Assembly: GCA_013390605.1 (NCBI GenBank) | Contig: JACAUB010000001.1 | Span: 348,595-412,594, forward strand | Source: Bacteroidota bacterium | GTDB lineage: Bacteria > Bacteroidota > Bacteroidia > Bacteroidales > Cfx3-03 | DNA length: 64,000 nucleotides | Direction of reading: 5' to 3' | Part shown: positions 27,131-36,770 of the stretch, one piece after another | How the letters are laid out: every line of letters starts with the position of its first letter | Numbering within the stretch: position 1 is the first letter of the stretch | The notes under the pieces: generated by a model | Seen by the model: only the letters and a program-made list of their open reading frames with translations | What the model was told of the DNA's origin: nothing | The model's database searches: none | Position numbers and translations under genes: made by a program

Positions 27131-29329
27131 TTATCTCGATTCATTCATTGGAATTGATACAAAGAAGGTAGAGCCAACATTTTTAATAGATTCAACGCGT
27201 ATTTCGCCATCCAACAATAATGTTAATCCTTTAGCGATAGATAATCCCAGCCCATTCCCTTCGTGTCCTCTTGTGTATGATGAATCAGCTTGTGTAAAAG
27301 AATCGAATATCTGATTAATTTTATCTTTATCAATTCCTATACCTGTATCTTTAACAAAGAATTCTATATTTCTTTCTTTTTTAATACAACCTAATAATAT
27401 TTTACCATGATAGGTGAATTTAACAGCATTATCTAACAGGTGATTAAATATCTTTAGTAATAGATTCAAATCAGAATAAATGCTTTCAGTAAATATCCAT
27501 GTTGGGCAATCTAAAGAGAACACTAATCCTTTATCAGCACATTTGGATTGGAATTTTATAGCAAGTTCTTCTATTAATTTATTGATAATCAAAAAACTTT
27601 TATTTACTTCCTCGCTACCCGACACAATTAAGGAGATATCAATATAATCGTGAATAGTTGAAACTAATCGATTACAATTGCTTTTTAAAAATCTGAAATA
27701 TTCTGCTCTTTCTTCAATGGTGTGTTCATTAGATGCCAAGAGCTCACCGAAGCCCAGAATTCCATTTAATGGAGTACGGATTTCGTGTGAAATATTGTTC
27801 ATGAACGCAGTTTTGAGTTTATCACTAGATTCAGCCTTTATCTTTGCCTCGTTTAATGCAACAATAAATTTTTTTCGTTCAGTTACATCTTGAACTGTAC
27901 CGATCATTTTAACCGGATATCCCTGATTGTCGAATACAAACATGCCGATGCCATGCACCCACCGTTCTATACCTTTATCTTTTGAAATAATTCTATATTC
28001 TTTATCAAAACGACCTTTTTTTTCTAAAACATCATTAAAATAGTCGTACACCTCCTGATATTCAGTTGGATGTACAAGTGAAAGCCAACCATCTATGGAA
28101 TGGACATCACTATTATTAATACCAAAAATATTGTTTAAGGTAATCGAACTTGTCCAATAATCCTTTATGATGTCTAATGAATAACTGCCTATTCCTGATG
28201 CTTTTTGAGATTCGATTAGTTCTCTTTCACTTTCTTGTAATCTCTCTTCCGATTCTTTAAGTTGTGTAATATCATTAAAGGTCACCACTATTTCTAATAA
28301 ATCACCCTTCGAATCTAGCGTTGGATAACCATTGCAAATAACCCAGACTGGATGTTGCATATCAGGACGGATAATCCCAATGATGTAATCTTTAAGGATC
28401 GTGTTATGGTCTTTTACTTTATTTATAGGATAATCAGATAAGGATAATTTTGCCCCTGTTTCATCAATAAAATGCCATGTTTTCTCAAATGCTGTTTTCC
28501 CTCTCAGTTGATCTTCTGATAACCCGAGTATATAAGAGGCCCTTGGATTAGAATAATAAATAGAAGTGTCAGGTCGATGAACTACAATACCTGTAGCTAT
28601 ATTTTCAACTAATGATTTTTGTTGATATTCAGTAATTTGTAAGGCGTTTTCAGCTTTCTTTCGTGAACTATTTTCTTCTTTTAATAAGAAATTTTTTAAT
28701 CTTATCCTGTATGAAAATAAGAGAGAAATAAATAATAGAATCAGTAAAATGCTTGATTCAGCAACCTCATATATTAATGCTCGGCTCCATATATGTGCAT
28801 TAAAGTCAAGTCCAAATGCAGCAATAGTCTTTCCGGTAGCCTTGTTTTTAATCGGAACCAAAACATTCATCCATGTCCCCCATCTATCGGTAACGGGCCC
28901 GGTAGATGATTCTTTCCCGTCTTTAAATATTTGATAATCTTCGTGATGAGCTTCTGTGTATTCCTGCCCAGGAGGTGAATAATCCTTGGAGGCTGGTGAT
29001 TCAGAGTCGGCTATAAAGTAGATTTTTTTATTTCGTTCTGTGAAAATATAAGAAAATCTTGCATCTGGGTTAGCCTGAATAACTTTTATAAGTGTATTTT
29101 TTATATCATTATAAGCGTGTTTTGCTGTATCAGATAGATTTAATTGAAGTTCATTTATATCAGTAACTTTAAAGGTAGCTGCTATCGTTCTTGCAACTTG
29201 AATCGTATTTTCAAATTCTTTTTTATTGACTTTTTGGTACGTATAATGGAGATACAACCACGCTATTGTAAAAAGAGTGATTGAAAATATAAGAAGTTTA
29301 ATTGTTTTAACCGATAATTTACGCATCAT
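27131..29329 (-). CDS. Membrane-bound PAS sensor histidine kinase
   Basis: A 732-aa protein. TM1 is at about residues 9-27 (KLLIFSITLFTIAWLYLHY). An extracytoplasmic domain follows at about 28-185 (FSYIFTERNKKIYFIADSES, GTWMNVLVPIKNKATG), resembling a Cache-type sensor, and then TM2 at about 187-207 (SSILLILLFISLLFSY). Two PAS/PAC units are next (GIVVHRPDTSIYYSNPRAS and SYSLDIIKDYWTSSITL), then HisKA with NNISHEIRTPLNGILGFGELL, and HATPase_c with NHLLDNAVKFTYHG, KDTGIGID and GNGLGLSIAKG. It is convergent with purF. There is no adjacent response regulator. The ligand is unknown; Cache domains commonly bind small metabolites. Confidence 0.92.
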   Translation of the reverse strand: MMRKLSVKTIKLLIFSITLFTIAWLYLHYTYQKVNKKEFENTIQVARTIAATFKVTDINELQLNLSDTAKHAYNDIKNTLIKVIQANPDARFSYIFTERNKKIYFIADSESPASKDYSPPGQEYTEAHHEDYQIFKDGKESSTGPVTDRWGTWMNVLVPIKNKATGKTIAAFGLDFNAHIWSRALIYEVAESSILLILLFISLLFSYRIRLKNFLLKEENSSRKKAENALQITEYQQKSLVENIATGIVVHRPDTSIYYSNPRASYILGLSEDQLRGKTAFEKTWHFIDETGAKLSLSDYPINKVKDHNTILKDYIIGIIRPDMQHPVWVICNGYPTLDSKGDLLEIVVTFNDITQLKESEERLQESERELIESQKASGIGSYSLDIIKDYWTSSITLNNIFGINNSDVHSIDGWLSLVHPTEYQEVYDYFNDVLEKKGRFDKEYRIISKDKGIERWVHGIGMFVFDNQGYPVKMIGTVQDVTERKKFIVALNEAKIKAESSDKLKTAFMNNISHEIRTPLNGILGFGELLASNEHTIEERAEYFRFLKSNCNRLVSTIHDYIDISLIVSGSEEVNKSFLIINKLIEELAIKFQSKCADKGLVFSLDCPTWIFTESIYSDLNLLLKIFNHLLDNAVKFTYHGKILLGCIKKERNIEFFVKDTGIGIDKDKINQIFDSFTQADSSYTRGHEGNGLGLSIAKGLTLLLDGEIRVESIKNVGSTFFVSIPMNESR

Positions 29330-29561
29330 TTTGTGATCTTGTTTCTTTAAAGAAAAAGGTACTCATTATTGGATTGATCCATTAATGAGTATCAAATATA
29401 ACAACATATTTTTACTTTTTTAAATAAAGAAGGAAAATAGTGATCGTCTTACAATAACGGATAGGTAAATTATTAGATATTGAAATACAGCTGTTAAATT
29501 GTTATATCTCGAATGAATATCATTTAACGAGTAAACGATAGTTGTAAAGTATGAATGATTT

Positions 29562-29999
29562 TTAGTTTGTAATCACCACTTGAAATCCATTCCACGAAGT
29601 TTGATATTTTAGCAAGGCATTTGTGGCTGGCCCCTTGAAAGGATAGCCATCAGTTAGTAGATATTGTGATCCACAAACAGGACATTTGGCTACTACTCCA
29701 GTTGCATCGACTTCTATTATGGCTTTTAGATTTTGCGAATCAAAGGTACAAGCTCTGTCGTATGCCATAAACTGATCCATCGCTAATCTATATACAACAA
29801 TTCCTCGGTACCCCACGCGCAAAAAATATTTATAACGACTTACCCCCAAATCACTGTCTAAACTGTTAGGGTATACAGAAAATCCTACAGGAACATAGGG
29901 GATCGTATAAGGCGTTTCGTCTTTACATGATCCGGCAAAAAGTAACATAAAGAGTATGATAAACTGTAGCAGGTATTTCATTAATTTATTTCTTTTCAA
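29562..29999 (-). CDS. Rieske-like lipoprotein with altered cluster ligands
   Basis: A 145-aa protein. The hydrophobic N-terminus ends in LLFAGSC, so Cys25 is a lipobox and the protein is a lipoprotein (a second Met at residue 7 is an equally good start). The mature part follows the plan of Bacteroidota Rieske-fold lipoproteins: GIVVYRLAMDQFMAYDRACTFD, then AKCPVCGSQYLLTDGYPFKGP and LLKYQTSW. A true Rieske site needs CxH and CxxH. Here the first is CTFD and the second CPVC, so both histidines are missing; a zinc, a different cluster or no metal is likely. Divergent from greA. Confidence 0.75.
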   Translation of the reverse strand: MKRNKLMKYLLQFIILFMLLFAGSCKDETPYTIPYVPVGFSVYPNSLDSDLGVSRYKYFLRVGYRGIVVYRLAMDQFMAYDRACTFDSQNLKAIIEVDATGVVAKCPVCGSQYLLTDGYPFKGPATNALLKYQTSWNGFQVVITN

Positions 30000-30162
30000 C
30001 AGGATTTATTTGAAATTTGGAGTTTAAACAACACGATTTGTTTTTTGATCATAATATTATTTCACCAAACTAAATTATTTCAATTGGTTCAAATCTAACG
30101 CATAACTTCATTGAAAAGTATATAAAATAGCCTGTATTTTCTTTTTCTTTTAAAATTAATAG

Positions 30163-30170
30163 TATATTTG
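30163..30170 (+). promoter_or_regulatory. -7 element (TATATTTG) for greA-hit
   Basis: TATATTTG followed by GCAGCAGC, 105 bases before the greA ATG. This places the hairpin at 30207-30242 inside the greA leader. Confidence 0.55.
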
Positions 30171-30206
30171 CAGCAGCATTAAAAAAGTTATACTTTTACG
30201 ACATAG

Positions 30207-30242
30207 CAGAAAGGACCCTTTTACCCAAAAGGGTTCTTTCTG
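30207..30242 (+). promoter_or_regulatory. Strong hairpin in the greA leader (possible attenuator)
   Basis: CAGAAAG-G-ACCCTTTT pairs with AAAAGGGT-T-CTTTCTG (16 bp, one G-U, loop ACCC), followed by TCTTATTGTTTT. It lies between the predicted promoter and the greA ATG at 30275, so it looks like a terminator-type attenuator. E. coli greA also has a leader terminator (GraL), but homology is not implied. Confidence 0.55.
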
Positions 30243-30274
30243 TCTTATTGTTTTACCCCAAACACCATTGGACT

Positions 30275-30754
30275 ATGACCGAAGTTAAATATTATACTCA
30301 GGAAGGTCTTGCTAAATTAAAGGCCGAACTTAATCATCTGATTAACGTTGAACGTCCGAGTATCTCGCAGCAGATTGCAGAAGCACGTGATAAGGGCGAC
30401 TTGAGCGAGAATGCAGAGTATGATGCAGCAAAGAATGCACAGGGGATGTTAGAATTAAAGATATCAAAACTTCAGGGAACAATTAGAAATGCCCGAATCA
30501 TTGATGAGTCTAAGTTGGATACCTCCAAAGTGTTGATCTTATCTACTGTAAAGATTAAAAATCTAACAAATAGTGCTGAGATGACTTATACATTGGTGCC
30601 TGAAAATGAGGCCGATATTAAGAAGGGCAGAATATCTGTTAGTTCTCCTATTGCACAAGGCTTACTTGGAAAGAAAGTTGGCGATAAAGTTGAGGTTACA
30701 GTTCCTTCCGGAAAAATTCCATTTGAAGTTGTTTCTATTTCACGTTTAATATAA
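30275..30754 (+). CDS. greA: Transcription elongation factor GreA
   Basis: 159 aa from ATG 30275 (VKYYTQEGLAKLKAELNHL). An upstream in-frame start at 30248 would add nine residues not seen in GreA. GreA inserts its coiled coil into the RNA polymerase secondary channel and triggers cleavage of backtracked RNA. The N-terminal coiled coil (residues 1-75) has the acidic tip ARDKGDLSENAEYDAAK with the two catalytic acidic residues (D, E). The C-terminal FKBP-like domain contains ISVSSPIAQGLLGKKVGDKVEV. Only 6 bases separate it from the HIT gene, so they form an operon. A leader hairpin may regulate it. Confidence 0.96.
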   Translation: MTEVKYYTQEGLAKLKAELNHLINVERPSISQQIAEARDKGDLSENAEYDAAKNAQGMLELKISKLQGTIRNARIIDESKLDTSKVLILSTVKIKNLTNSAEMTYTLVPENEADIKKGRISVSSPIAQGLLGKKVGDKVEVTVPSGKIPFEVVSISRLI

Positions 30755-30760
30755 AATAAC

Positions 30761-31159
30761 ATGGCTTCCATCTTTTCTAAGATCGTGAAAGGAGAAATCC
30801 CATCTTATAAAGTGGCCGAGGATGAGCATTTCTATGCTTTTCTTGATATTTCTCCATTAGCAAAAGGTCATACTTTAGTGATTCCTAAAAAGGAAACCGA
30901 CTATATTTTTGATATTGAAGATGCTGAATATGAATTATTCTGGGCTTTTGCTAAGAAAGTAGCTAAGGGTATTGAAAAAGCGATGCCTTGTCTTCGGGTA
31001 AGTATAGCTGTGTTAGGACTAGATGTTCCACATGCACATATTCACCTTGTTCCTTTAAACAGTATGAGTGATTTTGATTTTAAAAAGGAAAAACTGAAAT
31101 TGAGTAAAGAAGAATTTATTGAAATTGCTGATAAAATCAATAAAGCTATTGAGGTTTAA
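30761..31159 (+). CDS. HIT-family nucleotide hydrolase
   Basis: A 132-aa protein that begins MASIFSKIVKGEIPSYKVAED, typical of the HINT/HIT branch, and carries the histidine triad LDVPHAHIHLVPLNS (HxHxHxx), whose central His is the nucleophile. HINT-type enzymes hydrolyse AMP-lysine or similar nucleoside phosphoramidates; the cellular substrate is uncertain. It is co-transcribed with greA (6-base gap) and ends before a long shared terminator. Length is normal for the family. Confidence 0.92.
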   Translation: MASIFSKIVKGEIPSYKVAEDEHFYAFLDISPLAKGHTLVIPKKETDYIFDIEDAEYELFWAFAKKVAKGIEKAMPCLRVSIAVLGLDVPHAHIHLVPLNSMSDFDFKKEKLKLSKEEFIEIADKINKAIEV

Positions 31160-31166
31160 GCACGTT

Positions 31167-31225
31167 TCATTTGATTGCATAAAAAAAGGCACCCAATAGG
31201 TGCCTTTTTTTATGCAATCAAATGA
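31167..31225. terminator. 27-bp stem bidirectional terminator between hit and ahcY
   Basis: A perfect 27-bp inverted repeat (TCATTTGATTGCAT, A7, GGCACC / mirror) with a 5-base loop CAATA. Both strands present GGTGCC followed by T7. It lies 7 bases past the hit stop codon and 2 bases past the ahcY stop, ending both convergent transcripts. Confidence 0.9.
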
Positions 31226-31227
31226 TT

Positions 31228-32649
31228 TTAGTATCTGTAATGTTCAGGTTTGTATGGGCCTGAAACAGGAACACCAATGTAGTCGGCCTGTTCTTTTGAT
31301 AACACTGTAAGCTTAACGCCTAATTGGTCAAGGTGTAAACGTGCAACTTCTTCATCAAGATGTTTTGGAAGACGATAAACCTCTACAGCCAAATCATGTT
31401 GCCATAATTCTAACTGAGCCAATGTTTGATTGGTGAAAGAGTTACTCATCACGAAAGATGGGTGTCCTGTAGCGCAACCTAGATTCACAAGACGGCCTTC
31501 AGCAAGTAAAAATATTGAATGGCCATCTTCGAAAAAGTATTGGTCAACTTGTGGTTTTACTTCTTGACGAACGATGTCTTTTGCTTCGTTTAATAAATCT
31601 ACCTGGATCTCATTGTCGAAGTGCCCAATGTTGCAGACGATAGCTTGATCTTTCATCTGACGCATATGCTCCAATGTGATGATGTCTTTGTTTCCTGTAG
31701 TAGTAACATAGATATTCCCTTCAGCAAGTGTGTCTTCAATAGGTTTTACTTCAAATCCTTCCATGGCAGCTTGTAGTGCACAGATCGGATCGATTTCGGT
31801 GATGATAACACGGGCACCGTAAGCACGCATAGAGCGAGCTGATCCTTTACCTACATCTCCATATCCGCAAACCACAACAACTTTGCCGGCAATCATAACA
31901 TCAGTAGCACGTTTGATCCCATCAGCCAATGATTCGCGACAACCATAAAGATTATCAAACTTACTTTTGGTAACAGAGTCGTTAACATTGATAGCAGGAA
32001 CAAGAAGTTTGCCTTTTTCCATCATCTGATATAGACGGTGAACACCAGTAGTGGTTTCTTCAGAAACGCCCTTCCAATCAGCAACCGTACGATGCCAATG
32101 GGTAGTATCTTCGACATAGAAAGCACGGAGTGTTTTATAAATAGCAGCTTCTTCAGCATTTTTAGGCTGATATTCTAAAAGCTTAGGATCATTTTCTATA
32201 TCATATCCAAGATGAATTAAAAGAGTAGCATCGCCACCATCATCAACGATAAGATTTGGGCCTTTATCGCCAGGGAAGGTAAGTGCCTGAGCGGTACACC
32301 ACCAATACTCTTCAAGTGATTCGCCTTTCCATGCAAATACAGGAACGCCTGCAACCGCAACTGCGGCAGCAGCATGGTCTTGTGTAGAGAAAATATTGCA
32401 GCTACACCAGCGTACATCAGCTCCTAGCTCTACAAGTGTTTCGATCAGAACAGCAGTCTGAATCGTCATGTGAAGAGAACCCGTAATTCTGGCTCCTTTA
32501 AGAGGTTGTTGTCCGGCATATTTAGCTCGTAAGGCCATTAATCCGGGCATTTCTTTCTCTGCAATATCTAATTCTTTGCGGCCCCAGTCTGCAAGACTGA
32601 TATCGGCTACTTTGTACTGAAGGTTGGTATCAACCGTGAAGTTTTCCAT
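31228..32649 (-). CDS. ahcY: Adenosylhomocysteinase
   Basis: 473 aa from ATG 32649. The open frame extends 46 codons further but that part is not conserved and a promoter lies inside it. It hydrolyses S-adenosylhomocysteine to adenosine and homocysteine with an internal NAD. The sequence begins [26 protein letters not shown] and contains the substrate-pocket [28 protein letters not shown] and [19 protein letters not shown]. The Rossmann NAD motif is [14 protein letters not shown], and the C-terminus is the canonical PYKPEHYRY. Length and insertions match the bacterial long form. Divergent from metH, which uses the homocysteine product. Confidence 0.97.
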   Translation of the reverse strand: MENFTVDTNLQYKVADISLADWGRKELDIAEKEMPGLMALRAKYAGQQPLKGARITGSLHMTIQTAVLIETLVELGADVRWCSCNIFSTQDHAAAAVAVAGVPVFAWKGESLEEYWWCTAQALTFPGDKGPNLIVDDGGDATLLIHLGYDIENDPKLLEYQPKNAEEAAIYKTLRAFYVEDTTHWHRTVADWKGVSEETTTGVHRLYQMMEKGKLLVPAINVNDSVTKSKFDNLYGCRESLADGIKRATDVMIAGKVVVVCGYGDVGKGSARSMRAYGARVIITEIDPICALQAAMEGFEVKPIEDTLAEGNIYVTTTGNKDIITLEHMRQMKDQAIVCNIGHFDNEIQVDLLNEAKDIVRQEVKPQVDQYFFEDGHSIFLLAEGRLVNLGCATGHPSFVMSNSFTNQTLAQLELWQHDLAVEVYRLPKHLDEEVARLHLDQLGVKLTVLSKEQADYIGVPVSGPYKPEHYRY

Positions 32650-32675
32650 GTAAGAATTCAATTTTTTTAAGGCTG

Positions 32676-32708
32676 CAAAATTACATCTTTTCTTTAAGAT
32701 TATCAAAA
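32676..32708 (-). promoter_or_regulatory. Consensus Bacteroidota promoter for ahcY
   Basis: On the minus strand TTTTG (32708-32704) is followed after 20 bp by TAATTTTG (32683-32676). This fits the primary sigma consensus and places the start near 32669, 20 bases before the ATG at 32649. It rules out the upstream start at 32787. Confidence 0.75.
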
Positions 32709-32776
32709 GAATAAAAATGGTTTTTATCCTGATCCCTAATGCGATTGACTCGCTATTTTGATTGAGTATAAATAAC

Positions 32777-32807
32777 TTGCATGGCATTAAAGAATTTTGT
32801 ACTTTTG
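32777..32807 (+). promoter_or_regulatory. Consensus promoter for metH, with a 180-nt leader
   Basis: TTG (32777-32779), 20 bp, TACTTTTG (32800-32807). This would start transcription near 32814 and give a leader of about 183 nt. A second -7-like box, TACCTTTG, lies at 32935-32942, closer to the ATG. No SAM or B12 riboswitch core is recognisable in the leader. Confidence 0.6.
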
Positions 32808-32996
32808 ACGTGCGGTCTGATTATCCTCTTGACTATGTCTGTTTTATCTATAACCTGAGATAGTTAATGTGTTGTAAATTTGTATTCCATTCAAATTTTA
32901 AGAAATCTTAAAGTTATACAAATTGTTAAGGTTGTACCTTTGTTAAAAAATTTATTTACTTTTTAAATTATAACTGTTAGAATTTTATCTGTTACT

Positions 32997-35900
32997 ATGA
33001 ATAATTCGCAAAATAAAATATCAGAAGAACTGAAACGTCGTGTATTGGTGTTGGATGGTGCTATGGGAACGATGATCCAGCGTTATGATCTACAGGAGGA
33101 AGATTATCGCGGAGAGCGTTTTAAGAATCATCAATGCGATGTGAAGGGGAATAATGACCTTCTTTCCATTACACAACCTCAGATCATTCAAGCTATTCAT
33201 CGTGAATATCTTGAAGCTGGTGCCGATATTTTAGAGACCAATACCTTTAATGCCAATCGTATTTCGATGGTCGATTATCAGATGGAAGATTTGGTTTACG
33301 AATTAAACAAGGTTTCGGCAGAAATTGCAAAATTGGCAATTATTGAATTTGAAAAGACTCATCCTGAGAAACATTGTTTTATAGCTGGCTCTATTGGTCC
33401 CACTAATAAAACGGCTTCTATGTCGCCCGATGTAAATGATCCAGGGTATCGAGCTGTCAGTTTTGATGATTTGGCTTTTGCATATAAAGAACAACTGAAA
33501 GGTTTGATAGATGGGGGAGTAGACCTACTTATTCTGGAGACCATTTTCGATACCCTTAATGCAAAGGCAGCGATCTTTGCGATTGACGATATTTTAAAAG
33601 AACGAAATATCCGGATTCCATTGATGATCTCCGGCACGATTACTGATGCCAGTGGAAGGACTCTATCAGGACAAACTGTTGAGGCATTTCTTAACTCAAT
33701 ATCGCATGCTGATATTTTAAGTGTGGGCTTTAATTGTTCTTTGGGAGCAAAAGACATGCGGCCACATATTGAAACGTTGAGCATAAAGGCTCCGTTTAAT
33801 GTAAGTGCTTACCCTAATGCCGGACTTCCGAATCAGTTTGGTCAATATGATCAAACTCCTGTTGAGATGGCGTTGGAAGTTAAACTTATGACCGACGAAA
33901 GCCATGTTAATATTATTGGAGGCTGTTGTGGAACTACACCTGATCATATCAGAGAGTTGGCCAAACTGGCTGCTCAATCATCCCCACGTCAGCTACCTAC
34001 GATTAAACCGGAACTTCATTTGAGTGGATTAGAACCACTTCAGATGTTTGAAGGAAGTAACTTTATTAATATCGGAGAACGAACTAATGTTTCGGGATCC
34101 AGAAAGTTTGCCCGCCTCATTGCTGAAGAAAAATATGAAGAAGCACTCACTATTGCCCGTAATCAGGTAGATGGAGGTGCTCAGGTAATTGATGTGAACA
34201 TGGATGATGCCATGTTAGACTCAGAGAAGTCGATGGTACGTTTTCTGAATTTAATGCAGGCAGAACCTGATATTGCTAAGCTACCTATTATGGTTGACTC
34301 CTCAAAGTGGAGTGTACTAGAGGCCGGTTTGAAATGTTTACAAGGAAAGGCTATCGTAAACTCCATTTCGCTGAAAGAGGGCGAGGACTCATTTAGGTTT
34401 CAGGCTAACAAGGTAAAACAGTATGGTGCAGCTGTGGTTATAATGGCTTTCGATGAAGAGGGCCAAGCCAGTACTTACGAACGACGAATAGAGATTTGTA
34501 AACGCGCCTATGATATTTTAACGAAAGAGATTCATTTTCCAGCCCAGGATATTATATTTGACCCCAACATATTAACCGTTGCAACGGGTATTGATGAGCA
34601 TAATAACTATGCAATTGATTTTCTCAAGACCGTTGAATGGATCAAAAAAAACCTTCCTTATGCTAAGGTAAGTGGAGGCGTAAGTAATCTCTCCTTCTCG
34701 TTTAGAGGAAACGACACGGTAAGAGAAGCCATGCATTCAGCCTTCTTGTATCATGCTATAAAAGCTGGACTGGATATGGCTATTGTGAATGCAGGCGTAT
34801 TACAAGTTTATGATGATATTGATCCAACGCTATTGGAATTGGTTGAAGATGTTATATTCAACCGTCGTCCTGATGCTACTGAGCGCCTGGTTACATTTGC
34901 CGAAACAGTTAAAGCCAAAGGTAAGCAGGAAGAAAAAGTGGAAGAATGGCGAAATGAACCTGTTGCTAAGCGTTTGGCACATGCACTGATTAAAGGGATC
35001 GTTGAATATATTGATGAAGATGTAGAAGAGGCTAGAAAAAATTATCCAAGAGCACTCGAAGTAATTGAAGGTCCTTTAATGAATGGAATGAACATTGTAG
35101 GCGACCTTTTTGGTGCTGGGAAAATGTTCCTTCCTCAGGTCGTTAAGAGTGCCCGTGTAATGAAAAAGGCAGTGGCTATTTTACTCCCGTATATTGAGAC
35201 GGAACAACTTGGAGAGGTGCAAAAAGCAGGTCGGATTTTAATGGCTACCGTTAAGGGCGATGTCCATGACATCGGAAAAAATATTGTTGGCGTAGTATTA
35301 GGGTGTAATAATTATGAGATTATTGACCTTGGTGTGATGGTTCCTACTGCAAAGATATTGCAAGAAGCACGAGATCAAAAGGTCGATATGATAGGCTTGA
35401 GTGGTTTGATAACCCCTTCGCTTGACGAAATGGTTAATGTGGCAAAGGAAATGCAGCGGCAGGGCTTTAATATTCCCGTGTTGATTGGTGGTGCTACTAC
35501 CTCAGAAGTTCATACTGCTGTTAAGATAGATCCTGCATATCAGGGAACAGTCGTTCATGTTCGCGATGCCTCACGAGCTGTGGGTGTTGTTGCTGCATTG
35601 CTTTCAAACGATCAGCGTCCGGCTTTTGAAAGTACACTTAAACAGCGCTACGAAGATACACGCCATAAGCATGAAAATAGAAAAAATGATGTTGAGTATA
35701 TTTCATTAGAAGATGCAAGAGCTAATAAGTTTGTTCCTGACTTTTCTGAATATAAGCCTACAAAACCTTCATTATATGGGGTTACAACATACGAAGATTA
35801 TTCATTAGAAGAGATTAGTAAATATATTGACTGGACTTTTTTCTTCCATGCATGGAGAATGACGGGAAAGTATCCTGCTATTCTTGAAGATCCGTTAAAG

Positions 35901-36671
35901 GGCGAAGAGGCTAAAAAACTTTTTGTAGATGCTCAGGCTATGCTGAAGAGAATGATTAGTGAGAAAATGGTTACAGCTAATGCTACCTTTGGAATATTAC
36001 CTGCTCAATCAGTAGGCGATAGTATTGAGATATTTGCCGATGAAGCGAAGACAGATCTTCTTCAAACATATCATTTCCTCCGAAATCAGGAGAAAAAAGA
36101 AACAGGTGTTGCCAATCTCTGTCTTTCTGACTTTATTGCACCAAAAGGAGGAGATGTAGAAGATTATATGGGCTTCTTTGCCGTAACAGCCGGTATCGGT
36201 CTGGAAAAATGGTGTGCTCAATTTGAGGCAGATAATGATGACTACAGCAGTATTATGATTAAGATTCTAACCGATAGAATGGCCGAAGCATTTGCTGAGC
36301 TTTTGCATGATAGGGTTAGAAAAGAGTTCTGGGGCTTTGCACCCGATGAAACGGTGACTATTCCTGAGATGTTGAAAGAGGAGTATCAAGGTATTCGGCC
36401 AGCTCCTGGATATCCTGCTTGCCCTAGCCATCTTGAAAAAGGTGATCTGTTTAAGTTGATTGGCGCTTCAGAAAAATCAGGTATTCACCTTACGGAAAGT
36501 TATGCTATGTATCCTGCTGCATCCGTGAGTGGTTTTTACTTCGCTCACCCTGATAGTCGTTATTTTAATGTAGGTAGGATTAGTCAAGAGCAGGTCTCCG
36601 ACTATGCTAAGCGCAGAGGCATAGAATTCGAAGAGACCGAAAGATGGTTGCAGTCTACACTTAATTATTGA
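32997..36671 (+). CDS. metH: Cobalamin-dependent methionine synthase
   Basis: A 1224-aa cytosolic enzyme transferring a methyl from 5-methyl-THF to homocysteine via cobalamin. Four modules are complete. The homocysteine domain (1-330) has [15 protein letters not shown] and zinc cysteines in GFNCS and GGCCGTTP. The pterin domain (about 345-640) has [17 protein letters not shown]. The cobalamin-binding domain has the cap [19 protein letters not shown] and the lower-ligand motif DVHDIGKNI. The reactivation domain contains [32 protein letters not shown] and [12 protein letters not shown]. Length matches E. coli MetH (1227). Divergent from ahcY and upstream of metF. Confidence 0.97.
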   Translation: MNNSQNKISEELKRRVLVLDGAMGTMIQRYDLQEEDYRGERFKNHQCDVKGNNDLLSITQPQIIQAIHREYLEAGADILETNTFNANRISMVDYQMEDLVYELNKVSAEIAKLAIIEFEKTHPEKHCFIAGSIGPTNKTASMSPDVNDPGYRAVSFDDLAFAYKEQLKGLIDGGVDLLILETIFDTLNAKAAIFAIDDILKERNIRIPLMISGTITDASGRTLSGQTVEAFLNSISHADILSVGFNCSLGAKDMRPHIETLSIKAPFNVSAYPNAGLPNQFGQYDQTPVEMALEVKLMTDESHVNIIGGCCGTTPDHIRELAKLAAQSSPRQLPTIKPELHLSGLEPLQMFEGSNFINIGERTNVSGSRKFARLIAEEKYEEALTIARNQVDGGAQVIDVNMDDAMLDSEKSMVRFLNLMQAEPDIAKLPIMVDSSKWSVLEAGLKCLQGKAIVNSISLKEGEDSFRFQANKVKQYGAAVVIMAFDEEGQASTYERRIEICKRAYDILTKEIHFPAQDIIFDPNILTVATGIDEHNNYAIDFLKTVEWIKKNLPYAKVSGGVSNLSFSFRGNDTVREAMHSAFLYHAIKAGLDMAIVNAGVLQVYDDIDPTLLELVEDVIFNRRPDATERLVTFAETVKAKGKQEEKVEEWRNEPVAKRLAHALIKGIVEYIDEDVEEARKNYPRALEVIEGPLMNGMNIVGDLFGAGKMFLPQVVKSARVMKKAVAILLPYIETEQLGEVQKAGRILMATVKGDVHDIGKNIVGVVLGCNNYEIIDLGVMVPTAKILQEARDQKVDMIGLSGLITPSLDEMVNVAKEMQRQGFNIPVLIGGATTSEVHTAVKIDPAYQGTVVHVRDASRAVGVVAALLSNDQRPAFESTLKQRYEDTRHKHENRKNDVEYISLEDARANKFVPDFSEYKPTKPSLYGVTTYEDYSLEEISKYIDWTFFFHAWRMTGKYPAILEDPLKGEEAKKLFVDAQAMLKRMISEKMVTANATFGILPAQSVGDSIEIFADEAKTDLLQTYHFLRNQEKKETGVANLCLSDFIAPKGGDVEDYMGFFAVTAGIGLEKWCAQFEADNDDYSSIMIKILTDRMAEAFAELLHDRVRKEFWGFAPDETVTIPEMLKEEYQGIRPAPGYPACPSHLEKGDLFKLIGASEKSGIHLTESYAMYPAASVSGFYFAHPDSRYFNVGRISQEQVSDYAKRRGIEFEETERWLQSTLNY

Positions 36672-36770
36672 TTTTAGAGCAATTTATGGTAGTAAGTCTG
36701 AAAACATAACATAATGTTTATATGGAGACATACAACTTTGCCATTTTATGAATAAAAGAACATCAGAAAT

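Noticed and set aside
32650..32787. 46-codon N-terminal extension of AhcY
   Set aside because: Not conserved and overlaps a consensus promoter; the start is ATG 32649.
32814..32996. SAM or cobalamin riboswitch in the metH leader
   Set aside because: No B12-box or SAM core motif recognisable by eye; a covariance search would settle it.
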